Below the pieces are notes generated by a model. It had not been told where the DNA came from and did no database searches. It saw only the letters and a list, made by a program, of their open reading frames with translations. Shown in pieces: positions 23,354 to 31,024 of a DNA stretch of 64,000 nucleotides (the stretch's first letter is position 1; every line of letters begins with the position of its first letter). Position numbers and translations under genes: made by a program. Origin of the DNA: Bacteroidota bacterium (GTDB lineage Bacteria; Bacteroidota; Bacteroidia; Bacteroidales; Porphyromonadaceae); contig JAEWDZ010000004.1 in assembly GCA_023389855.1 (NCBI GenBank), forward strand, positions 186,001 through 250,000, given 5' to 3'.

Positions 23354-23641
23354 TTATTTATTGTTATTGTATAATTCCAAAGCAAGGTCGGCATCGACAA
23401 CTATAATGCGCCCGTTTTGCTTGATTGCCCTGTCTATCCGCCCGCTTGCCTTTATCCTGTTTGCCGTTGTCATACTGCAATTGAATACTTGGGCAATCCC
23501 GGCAATGCCATAGACAAGGCGTCTTTCGGGTGCGGTCGGGGCTTGCGGTGTCACCTTTTCCGCTTGTACGGATTCAAGCAATTCCACCAATTCGCCAACC
23601 GTCATGTCGATAATCCTTGTATTTGGGTCAATTTTTATCAT
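23354..23641 (-). CDS. DUF3853-type helix-turn-helix protein
   Basis: Read from the ATG at 23641 (MIKIDPNTRIIDMTVGELVE) the product is 95 residues; the longer start at 23683 would overlap the upstream gene. Residues about 45-90 form an excisionase-like helix-turn-helix (VYGIAGIAQVFNCSMTTANR) ending VVDADLALELYNNNK, typical of DUF3853. Likely a small DNA-binding protein of the early operon. A role in excision is possible but not shown. Confidence 0.8.
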   Translation of the reverse strand: MIKIDPNTRIIDMTVGELVELLESVQAEKVTPQAPTAPERRLVYGIAGIAQVFNCSMTTANRIKASGRIDRAIKQNGRIIVVDADLALELYNNNK

Positions 23642-23676
23642 ACATCTTCGTCCATTTCCGGCAATAGCCCTTTTGA

Positions 23677-23859
23677 TTACCAATACTTCGCAAGCCTATA
23701 TGCGACATAACCGAATAGGGCGGCAATCGACTTGCTAATAAAGAAGTCCTTAAACCATGTGTCTTGATTTATCGGTTCTGAAACCATACAAATTAATGCA
23801 AGGCATCCGAAGAACCCGACAATGGCGATTCTGACTTGTTTTTTCGTTTCTTCTTTCAT
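23677..23859 (-). CDS. Small membrane protein
   Basis: A 60-residue protein with two hydrophobic segments (IAIVGFFGCLALICMV and SIAALFGYVAYRLA) and a short polar loop. It lies in the early operon between the LuxR-type regulator and the DUF3853 gene. Possible roles include superinfection exclusion, but nothing in the sequence decides this. Confidence 0.65.
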   Translation of the reverse strand: MKEETKKQVRIAIVGFFGCLALICMVSEPINQDTWFKDFFISKSIAALFGYVAYRLAKYW

Positions 23860-23872
23860 TGTTGTGAAATTT

Positions 23873-24265
23873 CTAGTTGTTAAAATTCGACCGTTGCAAA
23901 GTCATCTTCAAATCTTCTTCTTGACCTTGACACCCTGACCGTCCGGCAAGTGCTTCTTGTGCGTACCCTAATAGCCATATTGTCGAAATTGAATAATTGC
24001 GGCACATCAAAACGACAAGCGTTGTTGCGATAACCTTGCGTTTGAGTGGTGACAGGTCAAAGGAAATGTGGAATTTCGTGCAAAACCACCATGCGGATAA
24101 CTCATTGACTTTGGAACACCCGGTTTTCTCATAGATTTTACGGGCATGGTTTTCCACCGTCCGTTCCGAAATGAAAAGGCGATTGGCAATGTCTTTCTTG
24201 CCTGCGCCCCATGCGAATAACTCCGCAATTTCGGCTTCACACTTGGTCAGTTTCCCCGTTTTCAT
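23873..24265 (-). CDS. LuxR-type helix-turn-helix regulator
   Basis: From the ATG at 24265 the product is 130 residues. Residues about 5-60 are a clear LuxR/FixJ-type DNA-binding domain (LTKCEAEIAELFAWGAGKKD, NRLFISERTVENHARKIYEK). The rest is short, with a hydrophobic patch (VIATTLVVLMCRNY) and no receiver or ligand domain. The ATG overlaps the HNH gene stop (TAATG), so expression is coupled. Probably a regulator of early transcription, possibly membrane associated. Confidence 0.8.
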   Translation of the reverse strand: MKTGKLTKCEAEIAELFAWGAGKKDIANRLFISERTVENHARKIYEKTGCSKVNELSAWWFCTKFHISFDLSPLKRKVIATTLVVLMCRNYSISTIWLLGYAQEALAGRSGCQGQEEDLKMTLQRSNFNN

Positions 24266-24843
24266 TATGCCACGCCCCAAACATCGTTAATACCATATTT
24301 TGCAAATACAGCTTCTATTGCTTTTGCTTCTGTAATTCTTGGCTCGATATTACCATATAATCGTTGATACCAAGAAACACGGGTTTTCAAGTTTAAGGCT
24401 TCTAAAATCTCCGCCTTTACTTGCGGCATCTGAAAATTTTTCACCTGTGACCATCCACGCATAAATGAAAATTGTTCACGACCTTTTACTACCTTATTCC
24501 CAATATATAACCCCATTTCCAAGGCGTGTTTTGAATTTTCCGAATAAGAAACCCATTCAAGATTTTCTACATGATTATTGTGTTTGTTGCCATCAATGTG
24601 ATTTACACATGGCAAATTGTTCGGATTGGGTATAAAAGTTTCCGCAATAATGCGGTGGACTTGAACTTTATGCCTTTCACCATTAGCATCATAAAGAACG
24701 GTGTTAGTATAGTTCTGACCACCTGTTGTTTTGGGAATGCCAATTTGCTTTCCCAATTTACCATCTTCCAACTTGAAGATTTTACCATCTGGACTTGCGG
24801 CATATAGCCCCTCAAATCCTTTGATTTCTGAAAATTGTTCCAT
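24265..24843 (-). CDS. NUMOD4/HNH homing-type endonuclease with C-terminal HTH
   Basis: A 192-residue protein. Residues 1-50 match NUMOD4 (EIKGFEGLYAASPDGKIF). The HNH nuclease core follows at about 60-110 (VQVHRIIAETFIPNP, CVNHIDGNKHNNHVENLEWV). The end (VSWYQRLYGNIEPRITEAKA) looks like a small helix-turn-helix common at the C-terminus of Bacteroidales phage regulators. It is the first gene of the early operon, just after the divergent regulatory region. It may be a free-standing homing endonuclease or a nuclease recruited for regulation. Confidence 0.85.
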   Translation of the reverse strand: MEQFSEIKGFEGLYAASPDGKIFKLEDGKLGKQIGIPKTTGGQNYTNTVLYDANGERHKVQVHRIIAETFIPNPNNLPCVNHIDGNKHNNHVENLEWVSYSENSKHALEMGLYIGNKVVKGREQFSFMRGWSQVKNFQMPQVKAEILEALNLKTRVSWYQRLYGNIEPRITEAKAIEAVFAKYGINDVWGVA

Positions 24844-24875
24844 ATTACAGACCGTTAAATGAGTATTTTTTGCTA

Positions 24876-24908
24876 TTTTTGCAAGTTAATTATTAGTGTA
24901 CCCTTGCA
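24876..24908 (+). promoter_or_regulatory. Candidate repressor promoter with TTGCAA-type half-sites
   Basis: TTTTTG at 24876-24881 and TACCCTTG at 24899-24906 could act as -33 and -7 elements for the repressor at 25006. TGCAAG (24880-24885) and CTTGCA (24903-24908) form an inverted pair, and a related TGCAAAG lies at 24928-24933 in the opposing promoter. These are candidate operators for phage repressors. The same TTTGCAA core occurs in the late-operon palindrome. Confidence 0.45.
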
Positions 24909-24928
24909 CACGATAACTAAATATACTG

Positions 24929-24959
24929 CAAAGATATGAACAATCTTCGGATTAACCAA
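24929..24959 (-). promoter_or_regulatory. Early-operon promoter
   Basis: On the minus strand TTG (24959-24957) is followed after 20 bases by TATCTTTG (24936-24929), an almost ideal Bacteroidetes promoter. It would drive the whole early operon from 24,843 downward, with an untranslated leader of about 80 bases. Confidence 0.75.
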
Positions 24960-25005
24960 ATAAAAGCAAGAAAAAAGTTCAGATAAAAATATAAATTCAA
25001 CATAT

Positions 25006-25413
25006 ATGGCTAAGAATAAAGAACTTGAAGATTTGATAAGGCGTATAAAGTACATATACAACCTAAATCAAGGCGAAATTGCAGCGAAAATCGGCGTATC
25101 AAGCACGTATTTGTCTGACACGTTAAATGGTCGGGCTGAATTTAATGACACTTTACGCTCGAAGATACATGAAGTTTTTTCGGAAATAAAAGCCGAACTT
25201 TCTTCACAACAATATGCGGGTGGCGGTGAACAAACCAATGTTCATGGAAATAACATCAACGGCAACAGCGTAACCGTGACCCCCGGTGATTCACTCGACA
25301 AGATTTTGGAAATCATGTCAATGAAAGAAGCATCGTTGGTGAAAGCCCAAGAACATATCGACAAATTATTGGAAATTATCGGCAACTTAACGAAAGGAAA
25401 CATCAATGGTTGA
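25006..25413 (+). CDS. Phage repressor, Cro/CI-type HTH
   Basis: A 135-residue protein with an N-terminal helix-turn-helix at about 20-60 (NLNQGEIAAKIGVSSTYLSD), a linker rich in Asn and Gly, and a C-terminal helix with leucine-zipper spacing (LDKILEIMSMKEASLVKAQE). The lack of a LexA-type protease domain suggests antirepressor-controlled rather than RecA-controlled induction. It is divergent from the early operon, the classic place for the master repressor, and overlaps the next gene by 8 bases. Confidence 0.85.
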   Translation: MAKNKELEDLIRRIKYIYNLNQGEIAAKIGVSSTYLSDTLNGRAEFNDTLRSKIHEVFSEIKAELSSQQYAGGGEQTNVHGNNINGNSVTVTPGDSLDKILEIMSMKEASLVKAQEHIDKLLEIIGNLTKGNING

Positions 25414-25591
25414 AATCAACGTCAATGACTATTACGGCAACCCATCTTATTACTCGGTAATGCCTGACGAAATTTTTGATGCACTCGAATTGGCAAGCCT
25501 GAAAGGTGAACCAACGTGCAAGGTAAGCAAAACCCAATTCGATAAAATGATTGTAGAATACAAAAAGAAGATGGCGCAATGGAACGGGTAA
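25406..25591 (+). CDS. Small hypothetical protein
   Basis: A 61-residue protein (MVEINVNDYYGNPSYYSVMP) whose ATG lies within the last codons of the repressor gene, an 8-base overlap indicating translational coupling. Mixed charge, no signal peptide. Present in the lysogeny operon, so it may be made in the prophage state. Family not recognised. Confidence 0.6.
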   Translation: MVEINVNDYYGNPSYYSVMPDEIFDALELASLKGEPTCKVSKTQFDKMIVEYKKKMAQWNG

Positions 25592-25618
25592 TTCGCAACA
25601 TATCTGATATGCGCTTGC

Positions 25619-25987
25619 GTGTATACGTGCGCGTGTACGAATGGCGACGAAGATGAGCCGCAAGGAAATTTCACATACGCACGTATTGTTGGTAAATGGG
25701 AAACAGTGTCGTATTACTATTACACAAGTGGCGGATATTTCGTGCCGTCAATGGTCAATGAACACTTTGAATTTACCAACGAACAAACATACACCCACAA
25801 CAACGATGGGACAATTCGCACGGGAACATTCTTTTTTGACCCCAAGGAAAACCACTTGCATTGTGAAGAAACAAACGGGTGGAACTTGGACATCAAGATT
25901 TCCTTTGAAAGCGAAAACAAGGCGATGTTCGACATTACCGGGCGAACATCGAACCAATCAAAAATAATCAAGGTTGAACGCAAATAA
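25619..25987 (+). CDS. Lipocalin-like small lipoprotein, start uncertain
   Basis: The frame is open from 25592 to 25987. The only standard start is a GTG at 25619, giving 122 residues; upstream codons (YLICACVYTCACTN) read like the end of a lipoprotein signal, with C at position 6 of the GTG-started form as the likely lipid site. The rest (VGKWETVSYYYYTSGGYF, EHFEFTNEQTYTHNNDGT) has the beta-rich look of lipocalin-like lipoproteins of Bacteroidales. In the lysogeny operon such a surface protein could be a conversion or exclusion factor. The missing clean start may indicate damage. Confidence 0.6.
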   Translation: MYTCACTNGDEDEPQGNFTYARIVGKWETVSYYYYTSGGYFVPSMVNEHFEFTNEQTYTHNNDGTIRTGTFFFDPKENHLHCEETNGWNLDIKISFESENKAMFDITGRTSNQSKIIKVERK

Positions 25988-25995
25988 TCGCAACA

Positions 25996-26307
25996 ATGAA
26001 AAAATCCATCAACCCGAAAGCAATCGCAATTCAAAACCGATTCTTTGAAGCCTTGGAAATGGCAATTTCCTTGGGCGCGGTAAACGGTTTGAAAGGCTTT
26101 TGCGATACTCACAAACTCAATCGCACCAAGTATTCACGCATCAAGAACGACTTGAACAAACCAATCGAAGAAACCACATATAAATTGATTGATATTGACG
26201 CATTGGCGGGCATTTGCACGGACTTTGGCGTGTCGGCTGAATGGTTATTGCTTGGACGTGGAAAGATGCTTAAAAACGACAAGGAATGCACATACAAAAA
26301 GGGATAA
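25996..26307 (+). CDS. Second repressor-like DNA-binding protein
   Basis: A 103-residue basic protein. The N-terminal part reads as a helix-turn-helix (FCDTHKLNRTKYSRIKNDLN). The C-terminal motif (CTDFGVSAEWLLLGRGKML) is typical of phage CI-type repressor N-domains. It overlaps the integrase start by 22 bases. It could control integrase or act as a Cro-like partner of the repressor at 25006. Confidence 0.78.
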   Translation: MKKSINPKAIAIQNRFFEALEMAISLGAVNGLKGFCDTHKLNRTKYSRIKNDLNKPIEETTYKLIDIDALAGICTDFGVSAEWLLLGRGKMLKNDKECTYKKG

Positions 26308-27560
26308 AGTTTTTATTGCATAAAAGGGGTAAGGCAGAAACGAACCTTGCAATCCGTATGCGCGTAACATTGCGCGGTCAAACCCCGTTCGATGTTCCAA
26401 CCGGGCATAATATAGACATCACCGATTGGGACGTTGCCAATCAATGCGCCTTGCCGTCCTGTTCCGAAGCCGAAAGCATCAACCGAACAATCGACGAATG
26501 GAAATCGACGATAAATGAAATCTTTGCACGTTTTGAGCTGTTGGAAAAGCGCGTTCCGACACCGGGTGAAGTTCGTGATTTGTTCAACGATATGGTCGGA
26601 CGAAAGACCGCGACAAATGCAAGCCTTGCAGACGAAAACGAAAACTTGTTTCGGGTGTTCGATATGTTCACCGCGTCGATGGGCAAACAAAATCAATGGA
26701 CGGATTCAACCTTTGAAAAGTTCGCCGCCATTCGGCAACACCTGAAAGCCTTTGACCCCTTGTTGTCGTTCTCTCAAATCGACGACGCGAAAATGGGCGA
26801 TTATATCCAATATCTCAACCGAAAGGAATTGCGCAACACAACCATCGCAAAGCATCTTGCATTCGTGCGTTGGTTCTTGCGTTGGGCGGCAAACAAAGGA
26901 TATTACCAAGGCACGGTTCACAATACATTCAAGCCCAAAATCAAGGGCATTGACGGCAATTCAAAGGAAATAATATATCTAACACAAGACGAAATCAAGA
27001 TGTTGGAAAACTACCAATTCCAACCCACGCAAGCATCGCTTGAACGTGTCCGGGACGTGTTCTTATTTTCGTGCTTCACCGGGCTTCGATATTCGGACGT
27101 TGCAAAGCTGAAACGAACCGACATCAAGGACGGGTTCATTGAGGTTGTAACCAAGAAAACAAACGACGGTTTGCGAATCGAATTGAACAAGCATTCACAA
27201 GCCATTCTTGACAAATACAAGGATTTCAATTTTCGTGGCGACTTGGCGTTGCCTGTAATCTCGAATGTAAAAATGAATAAAGACTTGAAAATCCTTGGGC
27301 AAACGTGTGGCATTGACGAACCGACCCGAATTGTATATTTCCAAGGAAACAACCGAATGGAACAAGTATTGCCAAAGTGGGCGTTGCTGACCACCCATTG
27401 CGGACGACGAACATTTGTTGTTACCGCCTTGCAACTTGGCATTCCAAGTGAAGTGATAATGAAATGGACGGGGCATTCTAATTTTTCGGCGATGAAACCT
27501 TACGTCAAAATCGTTGATGAACTGAAAGCGCGCGCAATGACCAAATTTGACGAATTATGA
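26286..27560 (+). CDS. int: Tyrosine integrase
   Basis: A 424-residue site-specific recombinase. The N-terminus (about 1-90) is an arm-DNA-binding domain (RMRVTLRGQTPFDVPTGHNI), followed by a SAM-like core-binding domain (about 115-215), then the catalytic domain: Arg near 268 in FTGLRYSD, HxxR near 370 in THCGRRTF, a second His in GHSNF and a Tyr near 406 in MKPYVKI. It integrates and excises the phage. It is the last prophage gene before host ftsX, so the attachment site lies between 27560 and 27790. Confidence 0.93.
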   Translation: MHIQKGIKFLLHKRGKAETNLAIRMRVTLRGQTPFDVPTGHNIDITDWDVANQCALPSCSEAESINRTIDEWKSTINEIFARFELLEKRVPTPGEVRDLFNDMVGRKTATNASLADENENLFRVFDMFTASMGKQNQWTDSTFEKFAAIRQHLKAFDPLLSFSQIDDAKMGDYIQYLNRKELRNTTIAKHLAFVRWFLRWAANKGYYQGTVHNTFKPKIKGIDGNSKEIIYLTQDEIKMLENYQFQPTQASLERVRDVFLFSCFTGLRYSDVAKLKRTDIKDGFIEVVTKKTNDGLRIELNKHSQAILDKYKDFNFRGDLALPVISNVKMNKDLKILGQTCGIDEPTRIVYFQGNNRMEQVLPKWALLTTHCGRRTFVVTALQLGIPSEVIMKWTGHSNFSAMKPYVKIVDELKARAMTKFDEL

Positions 27561-27789
27561 TGGTAAAGAACGCCGAAAACCCTGTACACGAATTTGTACA
27601 CGATTTTATGACAAATTCTTGCTATTGTGTGGTATTCTACAATATCGCCAATTTCGCTTTGTCATTGATTGAATGGTGTTTTGGTATTGTGTGGTATTGT
27701 GTGAAATCATACGTTTTAGAGCCTTTTTCTCTCGAAAGATCAAGGAAGACAAGTGCTAGAATCCCTTCCTATTATTCGTATATTTTTTG
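27561..27789. other. Attachment-region candidate between integrase and host ftsX
   Basis: This stretch has no convincing gene. It contains a 12-bp tandem repeat TGTACACGAWTT (27583-27594 and 27595-27606) and a 14-bp direct repeat TATTGTGTGGTATT (27623-27636 and 27685-27698), both in places expected for integrase arm sites. An AGGAAG...CTTCCT inverted repeat (27743-27770) may mark the host side. The core sequence cannot be fixed because the other phage end is outside the window. Confidence 0.5.
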
Positions 27790-27797
27790 TACCTTTG
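27790..27797 (+). promoter_or_regulatory. -7 element of the ftsX promoter
   Basis: TACCTTTG at 27790-27797 is a perfect -7 box 33 bases before the ftsX ATG. The -33 region is poor (TTC at 27766-27768). The phage therefore inserted just upstream of this promoter, leaving ftsX transcription probably intact. Confidence 0.6.
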
Positions 27798-27830
27798 CCC
27801 AAGTAAAAGCAATATACCAGAGACGAACCA

Positions 27831-28715
27831 ATGAAAAACAAGCGTCCCCCTAAACGTATAAAGGTGTCCTTACATACGCGCTTTGTTGCGATAGTCAGTA
27901 TAGCCCTTCCTCTCTTTATCCTCGGATGGGTAGCCATTTTAGAAGTAATGCAATATCGACTGAAAAAACAAGTGAGTGAAGATCTCACATTTTCACTTAT
28001 TGTCAATAAAGATTTGCCCTCGATCGAGATAGAAGCGTTACGGCTCAATCTATTGAAGAAAAAGCCCATTAAAGACGTAAAACTTATCTCAGCCGATCAA
28101 GCAGCCAAAGAATTGGAGAAAGAGTTGGGAGAGGACCCCATAAAAGTTCTTGGTTATAATCCCCTTAATCCTACTTTGGAGATTAACCTCAATGCAGCCT
28201 ACATTCATAGAGATAGTCTGCCTAAAGTTGATAGCCTTGTTAGATCATTGAAAGGTGTAGATAACTTCTCCTATCGCAATGATATTTTAGAAGGGTTTGA
28301 CAAAGGCGTAAGGAAAGTCTCATCAATATTGCTTGCTGTAACAGCTCTAATGCTGATTATTGCAGTTATACAAATAAACAATACCTCTCACTTGGCTATT
28401 TATGCGCGCCGTTTTCTGATCCGTTCCATGACGTTACTCGGTGCTAAACACAGCCAAATTACTGCCCCTTTTATAAAATACAGCATCTTTAACGGTCTAT
28501 GGGGTGGCTTAATTGCAGTACTCATGTGTGCCGCATCGGGTACGCTTATTTATTACTATGTCGATGCCTCATTCATCACTTATATCACTACAATAGAAGC
28601 AGCTGTTATCGCAGGAGGCTTAATTATTTTAGGCATGCTGCTCTCAATGATTACAGCACATTTTTCTACACGTCGATATATCCGAATGGATGGTAATCGT
28701 ATGATACTAAGTTAG
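27831..28715 (+). CDS. ftsX: Cell division protein FtsX
   Basis: A 294-residue membrane protein with four hydrophobic segments: near residues 18-42 (FVAIVSIALPLFILGWVAIL), 165-185, 215-245 and 255-280, and an extracytoplasmic domain after the first. This is the normal FtsX layout. FtsX, with the ATPase FtsE, activates peptidoglycan hydrolases at the septum. ftsE is not beside it here. It heads an operon with a DUF3098 gene, uppP and truB, a gene order typical of Bacteroidales. Confidence 0.92.
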   Translation: MKNKRPPKRIKVSLHTRFVAIVSIALPLFILGWVAILEVMQYRLKKQVSEDLTFSLIVNKDLPSIEIEALRLNLLKKKPIKDVKLISADQAAKELEKELGEDPIKVLGYNPLNPTLEINLNAAYIHRDSLPKVDSLVRSLKGVDNFSYRNDILEGFDKGVRKVSSILLAVTALMLIIAVIQINNTSHLAIYARRFLIRSMTLLGAKHSQITAPFIKYSIFNGLWGGLIAVLMCAASGTLIYYYVDASFITYITTIEAAVIAGGLIILGMLLSMITAHFSTRRYIRMDGNRMILS

Positions 28716-28725
28716 TAACAGGAGT

Positions 28726-28965
28726 ATGAAAAACGACAAGACACATCTTCTTTTTGGCAAAGAAAATCTTCTTCTTTTTGTTCTCTCCCTTTTACTGATT
28801 TTTTTAGGTTTTATTCTAATGAAAGGGGGCGGATCCGTTGATGGAATTGCTTTCAGTGACTCAATATTCTCTTTCAAACGCATTGTATTGGCGCCGGCAG
28901 TATGTTTACTAGGATTTATTCTGATGATCTTCGCCATTATGATCCGACCTAAGAATAAAAAGTAA
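28726..28965 (+). CDS. DUF3098 membrane protein
   Basis: A 79-residue protein with two transmembrane helices (LLLFVLSLLLIFLGFILM and IVLAPAVCLLGFILMIFAIM) joined by a short loop. It matches DUF3098, always found between ftsX and uppP in Bacteroidetes. No activity is known; the position suggests a link to septal or lipid-carrier biology. Confidence 0.85.
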   Translation: MKNDKTHLLFGKENLLLFVLSLLLIFLGFILMKGGGSVDGIAFSDSIFSFKRIVLAPAVCLLGFILMIFAIMIRPKNKK

Positions 28966-28983
28966 TCCTGAAACAATCTATCT

Positions 28984-29835
28984 ATGACCATCATACAAAC
29001 TATTATTCTCGCTATAGTAGAGGGTTTAACAGAGTTTCTTCCCGTTTCCTCTACGGGACATATGATAATTGCCCAAGGTCTTTTGGGGATGTATAGCGAT
29101 GAATTCCTAAAAGCCTTTACTGTAATGATCCAATTTGGGGCTATACTTAGTGTTGTTGTACTCTATTTCAAGCGTTTTTTTGCACTGACTCCTACTACAG
29201 CCATTCATCAACAAGCCTCAAATGCAAATGACAACTGGTTCAAAAGATTACTCCGATTCTATACACCCATCATTATAGGAGTGCTCCCCGCTGCATTAGT
29301 GGGTCTACTGATGGAAGAGTATATAGACAAGCTTTTAGGTAGTGTACTGACCGTAGCCATTATGCTCGTTGTAGGGGGGATTTTTATGCTTTTTATAGAT
29401 CGGATATTTTCTGCCCCTGGTAAAAAGAAAGTAACTATAAAAAATGCATTCATTGTAGGCCTTTTTCAGTGCATTGCAATGATCCCTGGAGTCTCTAGGT
29501 CGATGGCGACTATTGTCGGAGGATTACAACAAAAATTAAGTCGTAAAACGGCCGCTGAATTTTCTTTTTTCTTAGCTGTTCCTACTATGCTCGGAGCTAC
29601 GATACTGAAGGCATACAAACTATATAAAGAGTTTGGATGGACCATATTCCAAGATCACGCAAAAATATTGATCGTAGCGAATGTTGTAGCATTTGTAGTA
29701 GCTATGCTAGCCATAAAGTTCTTCATTAACTTTATTACCAGATACGGATTTAAAGCATTTGGTTATTATCGTATCATCGTGGGACTAGCCACACTATTGC
29801 TTATGGCTTGTGGCGTTTCTCTTTCTATTTCATAA
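28984..29835 (+). CDS. uppP: Undecaprenyl-diphosphatase
   Basis: A 283-residue polytopic membrane enzyme with the UppP/BacA motifs EGLTEFLPVSSTGH (about 13-26) and PGVSRSMATI (about 168-177). It dephosphorylates undecaprenyl diphosphate, recycling the lipid carrier for peptidoglycan and surface sugar synthesis, and gives resistance to bacitracin when overexpressed. It sits in the ftsX operon. Confidence 0.95.
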   Translation: MTIIQTIILAIVEGLTEFLPVSSTGHMIIAQGLLGMYSDEFLKAFTVMIQFGAILSVVVLYFKRFFALTPTTAIHQQASNANDNWFKRLLRFYTPIIIGVLPAALVGLLMEEYIDKLLGSVLTVAIMLVVGGIFMLFIDRIFSAPGKKKVTIKNAFIVGLFQCIAMIPGVSRSMATIVGGLQQKLSRKTAAEFSFFLAVPTMLGATILKAYKLYKEFGWTIFQDHAKILIVANVVAFVVAMLAIKFFINFITRYGFKAFGYYRIIVGLATLLLMACGVSLSIS

Positions 29836-29842
29836 AAGAATT

Positions 29843-30607
29843 ATGGAGTCTCTTCACGAAAAAATCCAAATTTTTGACCGTCGCTCTTTCGAAGAAGGCA
29901 AACACCTCAAACTACTCAAAGGGGCTTTAGTCCTTATGGATAAACCTCTCGATTGGAGCAGCTTTGACGTGGTAAAATATTTCCGTATTGCTGTCAAAAG
30001 AGCGACAGGATTACGTAAAATAAAGATTGGTCATGCTGGGACCTTAGATCCAAAAGCTACGGGCTTGTTGCTTTTGTGTACAGGTAAAGCTACCAAGATA
30101 ATTGAGCAATTAATGGACCATGATAAGGAGTACTTGGCTACACTTAAGTTAGGAGCTACGACCCCTTCATACGATACAGAATACCCAGAAGATACTTTCT
30201 ATCCGACAGATCACATAAATCAGGAGGCTTTTTGTCATGCTCTTACTCGATTTGAAGGTGATATTATGCAGGTACCTCCTCTCTTTTCGGCCATCTCAAT
30301 CGGAGGAAAAAGAGCCTATAAATTGGCGCGAAAAGGACGTGATATAACGCTACCATCTAAACCTATAACGATTCATCGCCTTGAATTACTCGATTTTTCG
30401 CATCCCCAAGCATCGATCAAAGTTCACTGTGGTCGGGGCACCTATATAAGGAGTTTAGCTCGAGATATAGGAGAAGCCCTTGGAAGCGGAGCATACCTAA
30501 CCTCCTTGCGCCGAACCAAAACCGGGATATTCGCTGTAGAGGATGCGTTTCAAATGGAAGAACTCGATAAAATATTATTGCACGCCGATTTAGAGGTCGA
30601 TAGCTAA
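29843..30607 (+). CDS. truB: tRNA pseudouridine(55) synthase
   Basis: From the ATG at 29843, which follows the uppP stop by 7 bases, the product is 254 residues. A longer frame from 29810 would overlap uppP. The catalytic motif GHAGTLDPKATGLL contains the active-site Asp; the family motif GTYIRSLARDIGE is near the C-terminus. It makes pseudouridine 55 in the T-loop of tRNAs. Confidence 0.95.
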   Translation: MESLHEKIQIFDRRSFEEGKHLKLLKGALVLMDKPLDWSSFDVVKYFRIAVKRATGLRKIKIGHAGTLDPKATGLLLLCTGKATKIIEQLMDHDKEYLATLKLGATTPSYDTEYPEDTFYPTDHINQEAFCHALTRFEGDIMQVPPLFSAISIGGKRAYKLARKGRDITLPSKPITIHRLELLDFSHPQASIKVHCGRGTYIRSLARDIGEALGSGAYLTSLRRTKTGIFAVEDAFQMEELDKILLHADLEVDS

Positions 30608-31024
30608 CTGACAAAAAACATAAAGCATTATAGACCAATCCATGAGATATCGCTGGTGATTTTGTAAATCATCAGTGATTCTCTTTAATGAATCATATAC
30701 CAATTTCTGACGGATTCGGATTCCTTTTTTATTGGATTCGGATCCATTATTTATCGAATCCAGATCTAATGTCAAGCATCATTTTTGAGGAAAAAACTTA
30801 TTATCGGAGAATGAATAAGAATGGCATCACAAGAAATATCTTTCTTGGGAAAATACGCTCATATCAAAGTAGAGATTTTTCTTCCTAGAGCCTAATAAAA
30901 AGTAAAAAGATTACGAAAAAAAGTAATCTTCAACGCTGCATAACGTTACAGACTTTTCGCCCATTTTTTCTTGAAGATCTCAAAATATTGTACTACCTTT
31001 GTGTAAGGAATTTGTAAAATAGCT
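30608..31024. other. Intergenic gap truB-dapB with hairpin and imperfect repeats
   Basis: No gene is supported in these 417 bases. Two copies of GGATTCGGAT (30712-30721 and 30734-30743) and an inverted CGAATCC (30755-30761) lie in the middle. AAGATTAC...GTAATCTT (30907-30930) is a hairpin with an 8-base A-rich loop and may end the ftsX operon. The dapB promoter is at the right end. Confidence 0.5.
30971..31001 (+). promoter_or_regulatory. dapB promoter
   Basis: TTG at 30971-30973, 20 bases, TACCTTTG at 30994-31001: a full match to the Bacteroidetes consensus, 24 bases before the dapB ATG. Confidence 0.8.

Noticed and set aside
27557..27853. 98-codon plus-strand frame after the integrase
   Set aside because: It crosses the candidate attachment region and the ftsX promoter and overlaps ftsX in another frame.
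30590..30775. 61-codon minus-strand frame across the truB end
   Set aside because: Overlaps truB and depends on the short GGATTCGGAT repeats.
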